A DNA stretch of 64,000 nt, taken from contig OW804097.1 of NCBI GenBank assembly GCA_942159475.1, positions 112,282,582 to 112,346,581 of the forward strand, read 5' to 3'. Position numbers and translations under genes: made by a program. The notes beneath the pieces are model-generated. The model was not told the origin of the DNA. It did not search any database and worked only from the letters and a program-made list of their open reading frames with translations. Shown piece by piece: positions 1 through 12,479 of this stretch. Within the stretch, counting starts at the first letter, position 1. Each line of letters opens with the position of its first letter. This DNA is from Sthenelais limicola. Lineage: Eukaryota > Annelida > Polychaeta > Phyllodocida > Sigalionidae.

Positions 1-2207
1 CCCGGTATTACCAATAGTTTGAAAGCCATCTCCATTAAATGCGCTTCTCTCCTTCATTCAAGTAATGGTAAACCAAGTTCCTCCGATAACTCTATCACAT
101 TTGCTCTCCTGTCTAAGTATTTTGCTTTACGTACAATATTATTCTAAATTACTTATTGAATATACGTCCATGCAAGTATTTAAGTGATCTGGTTCACTAA
201 AATATTCTTGCATTCTTGCATACAATTTTGCTATCCTACAATAGGTCTTTTATGTGCTATTTTTTGTGGCATGACCCCGTGTATGCATCAATTAACAAAG
301 GAAACATTTGCTATGTACACTGCTTCGTGTCATAATGAGCGTTTGCATTTTTCCTGGACGAGAAGCGACCGACCCGCCCTCTGTGAGGGTGGACAGTCCA
401 TTTCCAAAATTCCTTACGTCGCCCAACCCATCAGTGTCATCTCCCATCTAAGAACGACCCAGATTTATGGCTGTGTTTTCCATGTTTTCCCATGTAATTT
501 GCAAACTGTAGTTAGGCTGAATGGAAACTTGCTGTAGTTAGGTGGCCTTTTTGTAGAAGGAAGTATATCATTTATGGTTCATGAAACCAGAGGTTTTAAA
601 TAATAATTTTGGTGCTAAACTCGGGCCCAAATCCTACAGACAGACCTTCTCTTCACCTGTGCATACAGGCTTGTTGACAACAAACTATAGGGCAGGTGGC
701 GTAGCATACACAGCACGCTAGTGGTGTGTAGGTCTACGGTATTTAACACTAAATCAAAAGGATTTTTTTGCATAGGAGGGAAAAGAGAAAAAGAGCGGGT
801 GGATGGGTTGTATTTTCATCGAAAAAACAAATTTAATCTTACTAAACTAACCCTGCAAAATGCTCCTAACTTGTGCGGTCAATTTTCTGGATGTACGAAA
901 GCAGTGTTAATTGTGTATTTAAGCAAGGAATACTTGTAAGCATCATTACTTCGTAATGGTAATGTACCTTTTATATCTTGAGCGACAATTAACCTCTCTC
1001 AGGAAAGACATGCAGCGACCACCTACAGGAAGAATACAAGTATAAAGTGAACTACCAAAGTCAAACCTCTGACCTGATTTTATGAGAATACTGGACACAT
1101 TTCTGAAGCTAATCGTTCAGTCTGGGAGTCTGGGACACTTGCAAGTTCTAGTGGCACCCAAGCATTCCAATAGGATTTGAAAATAGTTCATGTATGCTTT
1201 ACGGTGTGAATTCTCTTTAAGAGAAATCGGCCGTCCTTCCTTATCAATGGGTGTCAAGGATATAAAAGTGAAAGCTTTCCATCGGCTTTACATGAGCTCT
1301 ATTGGAAACTGACAAATTGTTTCACAAGTAGTGTGTACCTTTTCTATGCTTCCCGGCTACCCTGGATAGCAAGTATTCATATTTTATAGCATAGACAGGA
1401 GCGGCAGTGTAAAGCAGGAGTCCCATTGGTGGGTGGGCGTTTGGGATGGAGGGAGGGAGGGAGGGAGGGAGGGAGGGAGGGAACAGGCTGAGCAGGAGTC
1501 GTTCCAGGATGATGCGTGGGAGGACATCAATTTATACAGTGTGTTCCGCTTAACCTGAACTAGTTTTAACTGAATTTTCGGTTAAACCGAACTTTTTTTT
1601 GTCTACAATTTCTCGGCAGATTTCCTACCTAATATTTTAATTCTCTTTAGGTAAGCTTTTGGTTATACTCATTTTTAAAAATTTTCCCTCGAATTTATTT
1701 AAATGGAACAAAGTGTATTTGGAGGCAGGTTTGAGAAATGACTTTTGCTAGGGGTAGAACAAGGAACAAAGCATTCAATTCAACTATGCAATTTCTTTTG
1801 AAAGTTTCTTTTTTATACCTGAGGAGTGAACGAACAAATCAATTATCACAAAAAAGAAAATCACAAAATAAAACCCCGATGAGTACATTTTAATATTTTT
1901 TAAAACAATTTTGAAAAGTCTATTCCATCCTTTTATCAACTTTCCCAAGACAAAGTTCGCGATTAAATAAAGATGTGTTTGTGCCACATTGAATGCAGAG
2001 AATATTTGATAGATAAAAAAGAACTTAAATAATATTTGAAGATTGTATTAAGCTACGATCGATCTAATATTAAGAATGATGAGTTGTATGGGATATTAAT
2101 TACTAAAATTATCAGATCTAAGGAATTAAGATTAAAACAAAGAGGCGTTGAAACAGTGAGAGGATATATATGCGGTATTTCGGTCGTGCATGGAAAGGAC
2201 TATCGAA
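1..2207. other. Intergenic, nothing recognisable except simple repeats
   Basis: AT-rich unique sequence with short open frames that lack known motifs. Contains only the GGGA tract listed separately. Confidence 0.6.
1444..1482 (+). repeat. (GGGA)n microsatellite
   Basis: Nine or so GGGA units in a row; could form a G-quadruplex. Confidence 0.9.
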
Positions 2208-2450
2208 TATGGGTCAGATTTTCAGAAAATGTACAATTGGCAGCTCTACACATTTAGTAAATTCTGCTGAATTAGACTGCAATTTGGCCAATACTAGGTA
2301 CATTCGAGTATGTTTGGCATTGCATTGATTCTAGCAATCTGTTTGGTTAGGTTCAACTGTATTTAGAACTTTATTTTCGTCTGAAATTTGGATTATATAA
2401 GAAGATTGGTGAAGTTGAATTGTATATTTTCTGAAAATATGACCCATATA
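2208..2450 (+). mobile_element. Family A MITE, copy 1
   Basis: About 240 bp with inverted ends TGGGTCAGATTTTCAGAAAA and, at the right, TTCTGAAAATATGACCCA, each followed inward by GTACAATT or its complement. TA flanks both sides. The interior (LAT-rich, GGCAGCTCTACACATTTAG near the left) is shared by all copies. No coding capacity; it probably depends on a Tc1/mariner-like transposase elsewhere. Confidence 0.85.
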
Positions 2451-2904
2451 CTTGTGGGAATGAATGTGTATTTGTGCAGATTGTTGCCTTGCTGTTTCAC
2501 AGATAGCCTGGGAGAGTATGTATTGTGTTTGAATTTTGTCACAAGTGGCAAAGGTACATACAGAAGAATCCCTCGACATATGCTCACAAAGTAAATGCTA
2601 ACAAGGCAAATGTGACATGTTACGGAAAGAATGAGTCGCGAAATTAAGTGTTTTATTCGCTAAATTAAGTCTTTTATTCAAAAGATCTCTCGTAGGAATG
2701 TTTTTTATGTTTCGGGGTATATATGTAGCGCATTCAGTCGTATTATTATATAGATGTACCAAATTTCAAGACAGTATTAAATATATCATTTTCGTATTTT
2801 TGTGGAAGGAAATCATCAAATCAATTGTCACCGTTACACACATTTTGGATAATATAGCAGATATGGTATTTGTTAGAAAAATAAATAAACAAAGGTTTGA
2901 TATA

Positions 2905-3013
2905 AGGGCCTAATCCACTAAGCCGATTCTCATGCGATTTTGCGCCGCAGAGGACTCTTTTCCACTAGATTCTGTGAGAATCGCATGAGAATCGGCTTAG
3001 TGGACAAGGCCCT
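2905..3013. mobile_element. Family D hairpin, copy 1
   Basis: Near-palindromic: AGGGCCTAATCCACTAAGCC and GATTCTCATGCGATT pair with AATCGCATGAGAATCGGCTT and AGTGGACAAGGCCCT. TA-rich flanks. Confidence 0.85.
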
Positions 3014-3390
3014 ATAGAGTAAAAATGATATACTTTGTTTGGTTGTCTTCATCCAGCGCATGCCAAACCAGTCATACACTTCTAGGGGTTTGCTTGGTAT
3101 TACTTTATATTTTTTTTGTATGATCTTTTTAAAAATTCTGTTATAATTATTAGGCTCACTTCGTATATCAGAATATATTTGGTATTGCATTGGTCAAACG
3201 GTATGTTTGGTTATGTTGAACAGTATTGTGAACTGTATTTTTTAAACTTAAACTTAGGTACATTTGAGAGAATTGGTGAAGAGGAATTGTACATTTTCAG
3301 GGGATCCGACCCAGACAGTAGGAAACGCATCTCATCTGAATATACATACTTGGGGACACAACTCAAGTACATAGTATTAAATACATACAG

Positions 3391-3479
3391 GTTAACTAAC
3401 GAGTTGGTTGAAGGAGCGTGAATATTGCACAAGTTGCTTAGCAATATTCCAAGCGACTGAAACCAACGAGTTAGTTAAC
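3391..3479. mobile_element. Hairpin O
   Basis: GTTAACTAACGAGTTGGTT pairs with AACCAACGAGTTAGTTAAC, and an inner pair ATATTGC/GCAATAT flanks the loop. A short inverted-repeat element or MITE tip pair. Confidence 0.7.
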
Positions 3480-3487
3480 TGATTTAT

Positions 3488-3655
3488 TGTATATGCTTTC
3501 AATGATGAAAATAGAAAAAATAAATAAAAGTCATACATTTGAATGTCAGCGGTAACCTTAGTAAAAAAACCCAGATTGGTTGCCATGACAACCCCACATA
3601 ACCCACTAGTGAAATACGCATTATGCGCTATGCACTATGCGTAACTCACTCTAGA
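3488..3655 (+). repeat. Family L repeat, copy 1
   Basis: TTCAATGATGAAAATAGAAA, GGTTGCCATGACAACCCCAC and CACTAGTGAAATACGCAT recur inverted at 30058-30225. Confidence 0.7.
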
Positions 3656-3976
3656 TACGTAGTTTCCAGAGCAATGCGTGTATAATAAAATCATATGTAC
3701 ATACGTCAGACATGTAATTCCCAGGGGCACAATTGTTTCTCCTGAAGCTGACTCAATGTATGCAATACAAACTGCCTGAGTATTGTTTTACACTATTAGC
3801 TGACATCCTATATATAGCCATGCACAGTTACAGAACAATGTATATCCTCAACACGGGCATTACATAAGAACGACTTTGTTATTTTATGTCGCACCAATGC
3901 TGTCACAAAAGGATGTGGTACGGCTCGGATATCCAGATTTATTTGAGATGTCATTAAGGCTGAGGCACTGATCTAT

Positions 3977-4206
3977 TGGTGAAATTGTCGGAAAATGGAC
4001 AATTGGCAGCTCTACACATTGAGGAAATCCTGCTAAGTTAGGCTGGAAAATGATGTAAACTGAGTATATATCTGATATTGTGTGTGTTTAATATATTTGT
4101 TCTGTTATGTTCAACTGTATTTTGAACCTCATTTTTGTCTTAAACGTGGGTTACTTGAGAGGATTGGTGAATGCGAATTGTACATTTTCTGACGATCTGA
4201 CCCATA
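3977..4206 (+). mobile_element. Family A MITE, copy 2
   Basis: GACAATTGGCAGCTCTACAC near the left and GACGATCTGACCCATAT at the right. The left tip is eroded. Confidence 0.8.
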
Positions 4207-4575
4207 TGTCAGATTGCATACATTGCCTTGACCCTACCCACGCATGCATCGCTCTTAAGTTACACGGAAACAAATGGCAATGATCAGATTTGATAACAAA
4301 ACAATAGGCGTGTTTCCTACAATAACCTATCAAACCTTAAAATACTTTCGAGGTTACCTATGTTATTGTGATTTCTGTTTACCTGAAAAGCTAATTAAAG
4401 CAGGAATAAAAGTCTTCCTAACCAAGAGAAATAATAAAAGGTACATTTCGCTTGTTTCAAACAACTGTTGTTACGAAAGAGACATTTTTGTCAGTTCCTG
4501 TAAAGTGGTTTCATTAAAGAAAAGAAAAGTTACCACTCCCCATATAGTTTGCAGCTATATAAAATATAGGGAATA

Positions 4576-4752
4576 GACCATGAAGTGCCTTTCTGTCTCT
4601 TTTTCTCTGTCTCTCTCTCCCTTCTTCTCTATCTCTATTTCCTGGGTAAGATCATAAACTGCTTCATTCTCAGCCTCTCAGCTCTCCCACCCTTGATATA
4701 ACCTTCAATGTGTTGATAAGGGCGTAAAGCAACCAATCTCACTCACTCGCTC
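4576..4752 (-). mobile_element. Family H retroposon, copy 2
   Basis: Same tail (TGTCTCTTTTTCTCTGTCTC) and head module (GATAAGGGCGTAAAGCAACC) as at 16.6 kb, with a single head unit. Confidence 0.75.
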
Positions 4753-5198
4753 CTACTTTCATTTCCATTACATGAATGCTATTCTCAGCTTAAAAAACAG
4801 AACAACAGAAGTACACAATTCATTAGCATGATTAAACTACATCATACATGCATATCATTCCATATTATTATATTCCCGGCATAAAAGAGGCACAAATAAT
4901 AGTAAGAAAATTCCACTATTTTTGTGAGTTTTCTAACACGATAAGATCATCCGTGACAATAAATGCAACTGAACAGATTCTAGAATCACTTCAAAATGTC
5001 CTTCAGTAGAAAGTCTGCTGTTGTCGAATTTCACTTCGTTCCCATTTTAGCGCACCTAAAACAAATACACAATTATTGGGTTTATAGTCCAGGATATGAA
5101 GTCATGTCAATGATTCACTAATTTTCCTCTTGGACGTCATGGATGTTTGCCTATGAAATGTCATTTATGAGTAAGACCACATATTTCATGACACGGCC

Positions 5199-5500
5199 AT
5201 ATGTGATGTGTTATTGGAAAACGAGTCATAAGTGGCAAAATGGATATTTTTCAAAGTGTTTTATTCACAAGATGTCTTTATTGGAATGGCCTAATGCTGT
5301 TTTTAGCATAAATGTGATGTGTTACAAGGAAATGAGTCACAGGTACCAAAAAATGGATTTTGAGATATCATCATATTTAAAAAGATGAGATCAGGGGGAT
5401 ACCAATGATAGTAAACATTAGGACATCTAATGCGTTTTCCTTTTTAAAATCCATTCTTTGCGACTTCTGACTCCCTTTTTCCTGTGACACATCACATTTA
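5199..5500. mobile_element. Family E: a half copy plus an internally deleted copy
   Basis: 5199-5305 starts ATATGTGATGTGTTATTGGA and is half an element. 5310-5500 has both inverted ends (AATGTGATGTGTTACAAGGA; TGTGACACATCACATTT) around only about 100 interior bases. Confidence 0.75.
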
Positions 5501-5890
5501 ACATAATACAGTCATGTGTTGAATAACTCTCTGCATTCCTAATATAGAGAAAGAAATCGCACACTTTACCAGAATATTGTTAGCAATCGTGGTAGCGGTA
5601 GCTAAGATGCCTGTAACAAAGATACAGTAGTCGACATATTTGCCCAATTTGCAGTTAGAAAGGAAGACAGAAATACTGCATATTTGATAGACCTGTAGAA
5701 TCCAATTTAATGGCTGAAGGATTAAGGGTCTGATCTGGTGACACAGTACCCCCACTCTGCCTAAATGTTAGCCCAACGGACAATCAATAGAATCCCCTGA
5801 GTGTGGGGGGATGCCCCTGCACTCACTAGCAACCGTGAGCAGAGCTCCTTAGTATCCTGGTATGGATAGGTATTAACACTAATTTTGTTT

Positions 5891-6412
5891 ACAATGCATA
5901 TCAGTGATTTAATAAGTGCTAATATTTTCTAATCTTACAATGCATATCAGTGCTTTAATCAATGCTTATCTTATCTTTTCTTACACTGTATATCAGTGCT
6001 TTAATCAGCGCTTATCTTATCTTACACTGTATATCAGTGCTTTAATCAGTGCTTATCTTATCTTATCTTACAATGCATATCAGTGCTTTAGTCAGTGCTT
6101 ATCTTATCTTATCTTACAATGTATATCAGTGCTAATCAGTGCTAATCTTATCTCATCTTATAATGCACATCAGTGCTGTAATAAGTGCATATCTTATCTT
6201 ATCTTACAATGCATATCAGTGCTTTAATCAGTGCTAAACTTATCTTATCTTTAAATGCATATCAGTGCTTTAATAAGTACTTATCTTATCTTATCTTATC
6301 TTACAATGCATATTGATCAGTGCTTTAACCAGTGCTTATCTTATCTTACAAATCAGTGCTAATCTTATCTTATCTTATTTTATGTTATAATGCATGCCAG
6401 TGCTTTAATCTT
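5891..6412. repeat. Minisatellite rich in GATA motifs, about 12 units
   Basis: Units of about 40-50 bp contain ATGCATATCAGTGCTTTAAT followed by one to four TTATC steps, i.e. GATAAG on the other strand. Unit length varies mainly by the number of TTATC steps. An open frame across part of the array is a by-product of the repeat. Confidence 0.9.
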
Positions 6413-6811
6413 TGGTTATTAAAAAACTTAAACATGATTATTACTTTTTTTATTTTATTTTGTTATTCGTTTCATGGAGCCTTCAGGCTCGATTATTGAC
6501 TGAAAAACACATACAGTGAAAACAAAGAGGGAAGACATATTTATGAAATAGTGGATGAAGATTACATCAAAGTTATATAAACGACTGGCACTGTAACTAA
6601 CACAGTAGTTATTATGATTCACGCCCAAATCTAATAGGAAGGATTCCTTTTTTGTACATATGTGTACATAGTAAGAAATGGTGTAAACAAATATTTCTGT
6701 GGAAGAGGAGTCCGCAAGCAGCAACCTTTCCCAGTAACAGTCACTGATACTTGTTATTTTCTGTAATCTGTATGAAATAAAAATATAGATCTATAAGAAC
6801 CATCTAATTAT

Positions 6812-7091
6812 TTAAAGCTGCACTCTCAATTAACATCAGTCGAGAACTAACTTTTTCTACTTTTTTCCCCATTCTTATCCAACCCATCTAAAAGTCATTT
6901 GACCAAAAACTTTGGAGGATTTTGCACAGTTGTAATTGCGACATGCCTTCTAAAACGTCCTCATTTGTATTTGGAGGACCTGCCCAAATCCTTTCCATAA
7001 TCATAACAACAGTAGCATATTGATGGATTTAGTCTTATAAGTTATATTATGTGTAAATTTGGCATGATTTTACTTAGAATGTAGCTTTAAC
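6812..7091 (+). mobile_element. Family B MITE, internally shortened
   Basis: TTTAAAGCTGCACTCTCAAT at the left and GAATGTAGCTTTAA at the right, with the shared blocks CCATCTAAAAGTCATTTGAC and TCATTTGTATTTGGAGGACC. No coding capacity. Confidence 0.8.
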
Positions 7092-7719
7092 TATATGTGT
7101 GCGTTATGTTTCTCACTGCATATAGCTAGTACTGGACCCAAGGCGAATTGTGCCTAATGTTCAATGTCCAGCATAAACTGTCTCATCTCAGAAGTAATTT
7201 GTGATCTCCCTAATTCAACAATATTTATATAAAAGATGGAAGGACGTAATCAACTCAATTAAAAACATCTCACAGAGAATTCACTGCAGCATTATTATTT
7301 TTGGCGACTCTATATTAAGGATATTAATATTTATATTAATAGGGAAAACATTTTATCCCTAAAACTAATTCAAGAAGCAGAATACTACTCAATATATGCT
7401 TGATATTCGCTCTCTACTAATAAGTAGTACGATAAATAAAAATAGACATAGCTACAATCTAATGGCCATTGACACGAGTGCTGGTAAAAGAATATATACC
7501 TAGATATGTCTGACCTTTGAAAGGAAAAAAGTAAATTTCAGTTATCTTCATCTGGCTTGCATCTCACTGTCATGGTTTTTGCAACACAGGTAGTTTTTGT
7601 GCGGACCGGATAGCTCAACCTATGCGGTCCTAGGTATAAAAGTCCGACCGTAATGATAAAGTCCATCCCCTGCCAAGGACAAAGACATTAGTCCCAAAGT
7701 CAAATTGACCCAGATTTGT

Positions 7720-8490
7720 ACACCAGAGAGAGAGAGTGAGAGAGGAGGGAGCGGGGATAGGGGGAGTTTGAATGAGGTGGAAATGGAGGGGAGGTGGGAG
7801 GGGAGGTGGGGGGTAGATAGAGGGAAAGACAGACACGAGGGACCGGGAGGAATGTATATAATTAATGTCATTTCAATCTGAATTCAATATTATCGTCAAA
7901 TTAATTCTGGATTATCATATACATTCTTCCATGTGCCCCTTATTTGTGTGTTCTTTGAGTAGCCTATGTAAGAAATGTTATGCTTTTCCAGACTTATAAT
8001 ATTCTTAAAGATGGGTTGCGTGGGTTGGGTGGGGATGGGGGTTGGGGGTGCGAATAGGGGGAAGGGCAGACAATAGGAGACGGGAGGAAGGTATGGGGGT
8101 TAGACCGTATAAAAATGTACAATTGGCAATTCTACACATTTAGGAAATTCTGCTGAAGTATGCTGAAAAATGAAGAATACCGGGTATATCTGAGTATATT
8201 TTGTTTTGTATTGTTTAACATATTTGTTCTGCTATGTTAAACTATATTGTGAACCTCATTTTTGCCTAGAATTTAGGTTATTTGAGAGGATTTGTGAAGG
8301 TGAATTGTACATTCTCTGACGGTCTGACCCATATATAATCAATTTACTTTCATGCTGAATTCAACATATCATCAACTTAATTTGGCATTATCATATTCTT
8401 CCATATGCCCCTTGTCCCTTTTTTTGACTTTTTCATTTAGCATAGGCCTATATTTATGTAACATGCTTTTCCACACTGCCAATATTTTAG
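7720..8490. repeat. Diverged tandem duplication of a purine-rich block and AT-rich flank
   Basis: About 7720-8010 and 8015-8490 share, in order, a G/A-rich run, GGGAGGAAKGTATA, CTGAATTCAA, TTCTTCCATRTGCCCCTT and TGCTTTTCCA. The second copy is lengthened by family A (8093-8336). Confidence 0.65.
8093..8336 (+). mobile_element. Family A MITE, copy 3, in the second copy of a duplicated block
   Basis: The element lies between GGAGGAAGGTA and TATAATCAATTT. The related block at 7849-7868 (GGAATGTATATAATTAATG) lacks it, so it serves as an empty site and indicates a 2-bp TA duplication. Confidence 0.8.
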
Positions 8491-8667
8491 TTTGGTCCTG
8501 TTCTAAAATGGGGCACATTGTTGTGTATACATGGGTGAAGACGCCTGTACAATCCACCTTTTTTCCCTTTTTTTAAACTTTTTATTCAATATGTCAAAAA
8601 AATTACTTCTCTCGTGATATACATCGTACCCTCTTTTTCTCATCAAGTGCAATGATCTGGAATCCAC

Positions 8668-9085
8668 CTTTTCCAATGCGCTCAAATACCCCAAATTTAA
8701 GACAGAAATTAGGTTCCAAATAAGATAAGATAAGATAACCAATTCTTTATTTCCAGAAAGAGTGTACATGGAAAAACAGGTTATAAGCTTATCCGAGGAT
8801 CTCTTCCAGTCCATGCCTTCTTCGTTAACCTTAGTCTTGGCTGTTTGTTTCCTAAAACTACATCGAGTATTAAAGTTTATTATAAAATAAAATGTCATAA
8901 ACCAAAATCGGGTTTTACACTTTTCTACCGTTATGTATGTCGGTCTTGTTTACATAACAGTTCAACATAACCAAACAGATATCTTGAATATACACAATAG
9001 CAAATATACTCATAAATCCCGACTATAATTTGTCCGCCTAATTTGTTGAATTTTAGAGTTGCCGATTGTACATTGTCTGACCTGA
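8668..9085 (-). mobile_element. Family A MITE in reverse, interrupted by a GATAA-tailed insert
   Basis: 8668-8720 and 8945-9085 are reverse-oriented family A pieces (TTTCCAATGCGCTCAAATAC; AACATAACCAAACAGAT; ATTGTACATTGTCTGACC). Between them, about 8721-8940 is an unrelated insert starting with a (GATAA)n run, perhaps the tail of a short retroposon. Confidence 0.65.
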
Positions 9086-9896
9086 CCAGACCTGACTGGT
9101 TTTCTCTCCCCAAATCCTGCATTAACCACACCAGCCTCTTCTTGGCTGGATTTATAATTCTGGATACCTCAATGAGGGAAAGAATAAAGAGATCATATTC
9201 AAGAAAAAAAAGGGCAAAATTTTCATTAACCCAATGGATATCCTTTTTGGTATAGAGCAGACTACTCTACCATCCAAGATTATCAACTGGATAATACTTC
9301 AGGTTAAAGCCTTCATATATGGATGAGATGCAGAGTGGTACTATATTCTTTTAAATTACATTTTTAAGTGAAGGAGAAAAGGTTTTATGGCGAAGAATAC
9401 AGGAAGATATTAACGAGCTTATAATTGTTCACAAATCTTGATTCCACCCATGTACTCGTACCAGGCTTCCATTTAAGCTAACATAACCAGTTTGAAATTG
9501 ATCAAACAGGTTTGCGCTTGTCGTCTGTTAATATTAACTAATGTTTTAGCATTGTAGAAGCCAAGATGGCAGGAAACGAAATAAACGCTTTGCAAAAACA
9601 AAAAAAAACACACCAGCCTCGACCATCTTTACCCTCCTACATCCGTCTTGCCTTAACTGACGTTCATCCCCTTTACTTTCCCCCGTATATCATTCCCACA
9701 GTCCTTCTATACTCTTCCCAAACCTTCCCCCATTCTTTTATCTTCTCTGATTCGATGTTGTCTCGCTCATTTGTCTCTCCTAACGCTACCCCTCCCCGTT
9801 TTAATACTTTCTGCCCGACCCTCATGTCTCTCTTCTGATTCATGTCACCCGAAGGGGAATTCCCTAGTCGTTACTCGGTCAAAAAGGCCACGGTTA

Positions 9897-10105
9897 TATA
9901 TGGGTCAGGTCGGTAGAAAATGTACAATTGGCAGTTCTGCACCTTAAGTAAATGGTACTAATTTAGGCTGAACAAATATTAGCTACATCTGAGTATTTTG
10001 TTATTGCATTGAATCAAAAGATCGGTTCGATTATGTTGGACTATATTTTAAAAATGATTTTTGTCTTACATTTGAGCTAAATTACATTATTTAAGAAGGT
10101 TTTTT
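9897..10105 (+). mobile_element. Family A MITE, right end missing
   Basis: Starts TATGGGTCAGGTCGGTAGAA and keeps the interior, but the right inverted end is absent. Confidence 0.75.
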
Positions 10106-10686
10106 TTATGTGTAATAAAGGTACGCCAGTATAGAACTATCTAGAGCTTTTCGATACAATGTAGCCTACACAAATTCTGGTAGTCTATAAAGATGTTGAA
10201 ACAAAATGTTGAAACAATTGATCATGCAAAATATCGTCTTTTATACTGTCAATATAAAAAACATGGGAATCCAATCGATGTGAAAACGGTCACTTTTACG
10301 TTTTTGTTTGAAATTAATATAATTTCTATTATCTTTGATATTAAAAATAGATTTTACTGGCAATAGAATCTAAGTCATTATTTCTTTGGGGATGTTGAAA
10401 TATAATACTTTTTTCACTTTATCGGAGAACAGATTTTGAGTTTCTTTTGGACAAAGGTTGACCTTATTCGAGAAAATGAGTGTTATATGGATTCCTGACA
10501 AAACTGAATACACTGCACAATCAGCTTGCATTTCAGCATTGTTTTATGCAGTAGGATGTAGAAAATCAATGGTATTTCGGCCAGAGATTCGGTCTTATCA
10601 AGTTAATGAAGGAAGTCCGAGATCGAACCCCTGATTAATGCAAGAACATGTAAAACCCAAATATTATGCTGCTCTGTCCTCTTGTA

Positions 10687-11035
10687 ATAGGGGATTTGCA
10701 TGTGCCACTGCGCATGTCTACTTCAGTGCATGATGGGATGGATTCGGTTGAAATCTGACGTACAAATATTCGGCAAGATTTTTATCGAAAATTGCAAGAA
10801 TGTTTTCACCACTATCAGAGTTTGTATAAATGATCTATGAAAACCAAATGCATGATGGGAAAGATGGGGACTTGTGTTGAGGAAACATGTATAACACATG
10901 GATATTGACAATAAAGCATTGATAAATATCCCATGCTTAACATGACATGTTTTCTATAGATTTTAGACTGTATCATTAGTCCCATAATTCCATAGGAATC
11001 AAGATTCAAAATGGCGGCTATGCAAATCCCCTATT
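10687..11035 (+). mobile_element. Family G MITE, copy 1
   Basis: About 350 bp. Inverted ends ATAGGGGATTTGCATGTGCC and GGCTATGCAAATCCCCTATT. Interior with GCATGATGGGAAAGATGGGG. No coding capacity. Confidence 0.85.
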
Positions 11036-11405
11036 GGGCGTTGGATCATCCTCCAGGCCTACATGGCTTGACCTCTCTGTTATCAGGCCAAGATCACATG
11101 CTGACCATGTGAAAGGTTCCTCCCAAGGTCATGCGCACCCTCCCCCTCCCCTTTCCTTACTCCCAATCCAAAACTTCCCTCTTGCCCCCTCCCTCCTACC
11201 CACTGATTACCTTAGTGCAGCAAGAATTTATTGGTATGGAGAAGTCAGTGCCCGATAAGCGCTACCCCCTCCCCCCACCCCCCCACCCCCACCCCCTCTC
11301 TCAACTAGGATCACAAGTGGCGTGTCTTTTTTATGTTTATTTTTTCTTCCGAGCCTTGTTCTAATATTTCTTCTATTGCCATAATATCTTCCTGTACAGT
11401 ATGGT

Positions 11406-11653
11406 ATATGGGTCCGATTTTCAGAAAATGTACAATTGGCAGCTGTACACATGTAGTAAATTTTGCTAAAATTGGCGGCAATCTGGTCAATACTAAGTAA
11501 ATTCGAGTATATTGGGCATTGCATTGATTTTAGCAATCTGTTTAGTTAGGTAGAGCTGTATTTTTTTAAACTTTATTACGTCTGAAATTTGGATTATTTG
11601 AGAGAATTGGTGTAGCTGAATTGTACACTTTCTGGCGATTTCACCCATATATC
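11406..11653 (+). mobile_element. Family A MITE, complete
   Basis: TATGGGTCCGATTTTCAGAA at the left and TTTCTGGCGATTTCACCCAT at the right. The right arm variant GGCGATTTCACCC also occurs at 46065 and 47160, suggesting a subfamily. Confidence 0.8.
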
Positions 11654-11802
11654 ATTGTTCAGCAACTGTTCTTTTCTGTTTTGTCCGAATGCCTTGTAGG
11701 TCTTAATGAATTTGAGGTTTCTCCTACGTCGTGTTCTTTTGTACGTTATATGAAACATAACAAATAACTATAATAAATAATAGAAAGAAAACGATTGTCA
11801 TA

Positions 11803-11912
11803 AGGACCTAGTCCACTAAGCCGATTCTCATGCAATTCTCACAGAATTTAGTGCAAAAGACTCCTCTGCGGCGCAAAATCGCATCAGAATCGGCTCAGTG
11901 GGCGAGGACCTT
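11803..11912. mobile_element. Family D hairpin, copy 2, opposite orientation
   Basis: AGGACCTAGTCCACTAAGCC to CAGTGGGCGAGGACCT; the loop (GACTCCTCTGCGGCGCAAAA) is the complement of copy 1. Confidence 0.85.
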
Positions 11913-12479
11913 TAGATGTACTTTTGATTTATCCGTATCAGGACTGACTGAATATAACACCCGAAATATGAATTGTTAATTTCTGAATAAACATATATTT
12001 AAAAACTAAACTAGAAAGTGAAGGCGAATTGTACATTGTCCGCCAACCTGGCCCACCTACTGCTATCAAACGAAGCATTAACACGATTACCACCCACCCA
12101 CATTCTTAATACAACCATAAAAGCAACCGCTTCCACGCGAAAAACTGACATTCTGTCTATGGAAATGCTCAGTCAGTAAATGGTTTTTGCATATATGATT
12201 AGAAGTTGAAATTAAATGTGACACATTTTACTAAAACACATCACAGAGCTTGTCCATCCTGTGAGAAAACTCGTGAGAAAATATCGTTACACTAACAGGT
12301 TATATCATAGGTTACAATTATAGACTAAGGTAAATATTGAATAACTGTGTTTACATTCTTGACAAATAACACTCTCATTAATTTGGTTTGTAATTGAGCT
12401 CGACATTTAAAAACGAGTTAACTTACTGTCTATAGGGTGTTTTAACATGATATTGAAAAAACTTTATCACTATCATTAA

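Noticed and set aside
184..537. 117-codon open frame near the left edge
   Set aside because: No domain, signal peptide or splice context; composition is that of the surrounding AT-rich DNA.
5916..6227. 103-codon frame with repeated YQCF-type units
   Set aside because: It is a translation of the GATA-rich minisatellite; unit length changes by non-multiples of three elsewhere in the array.
5891..6412. CRISPR-like array
   Set aside because: Repeats are contiguous with no unique spacers, and the window is eukaryotic.
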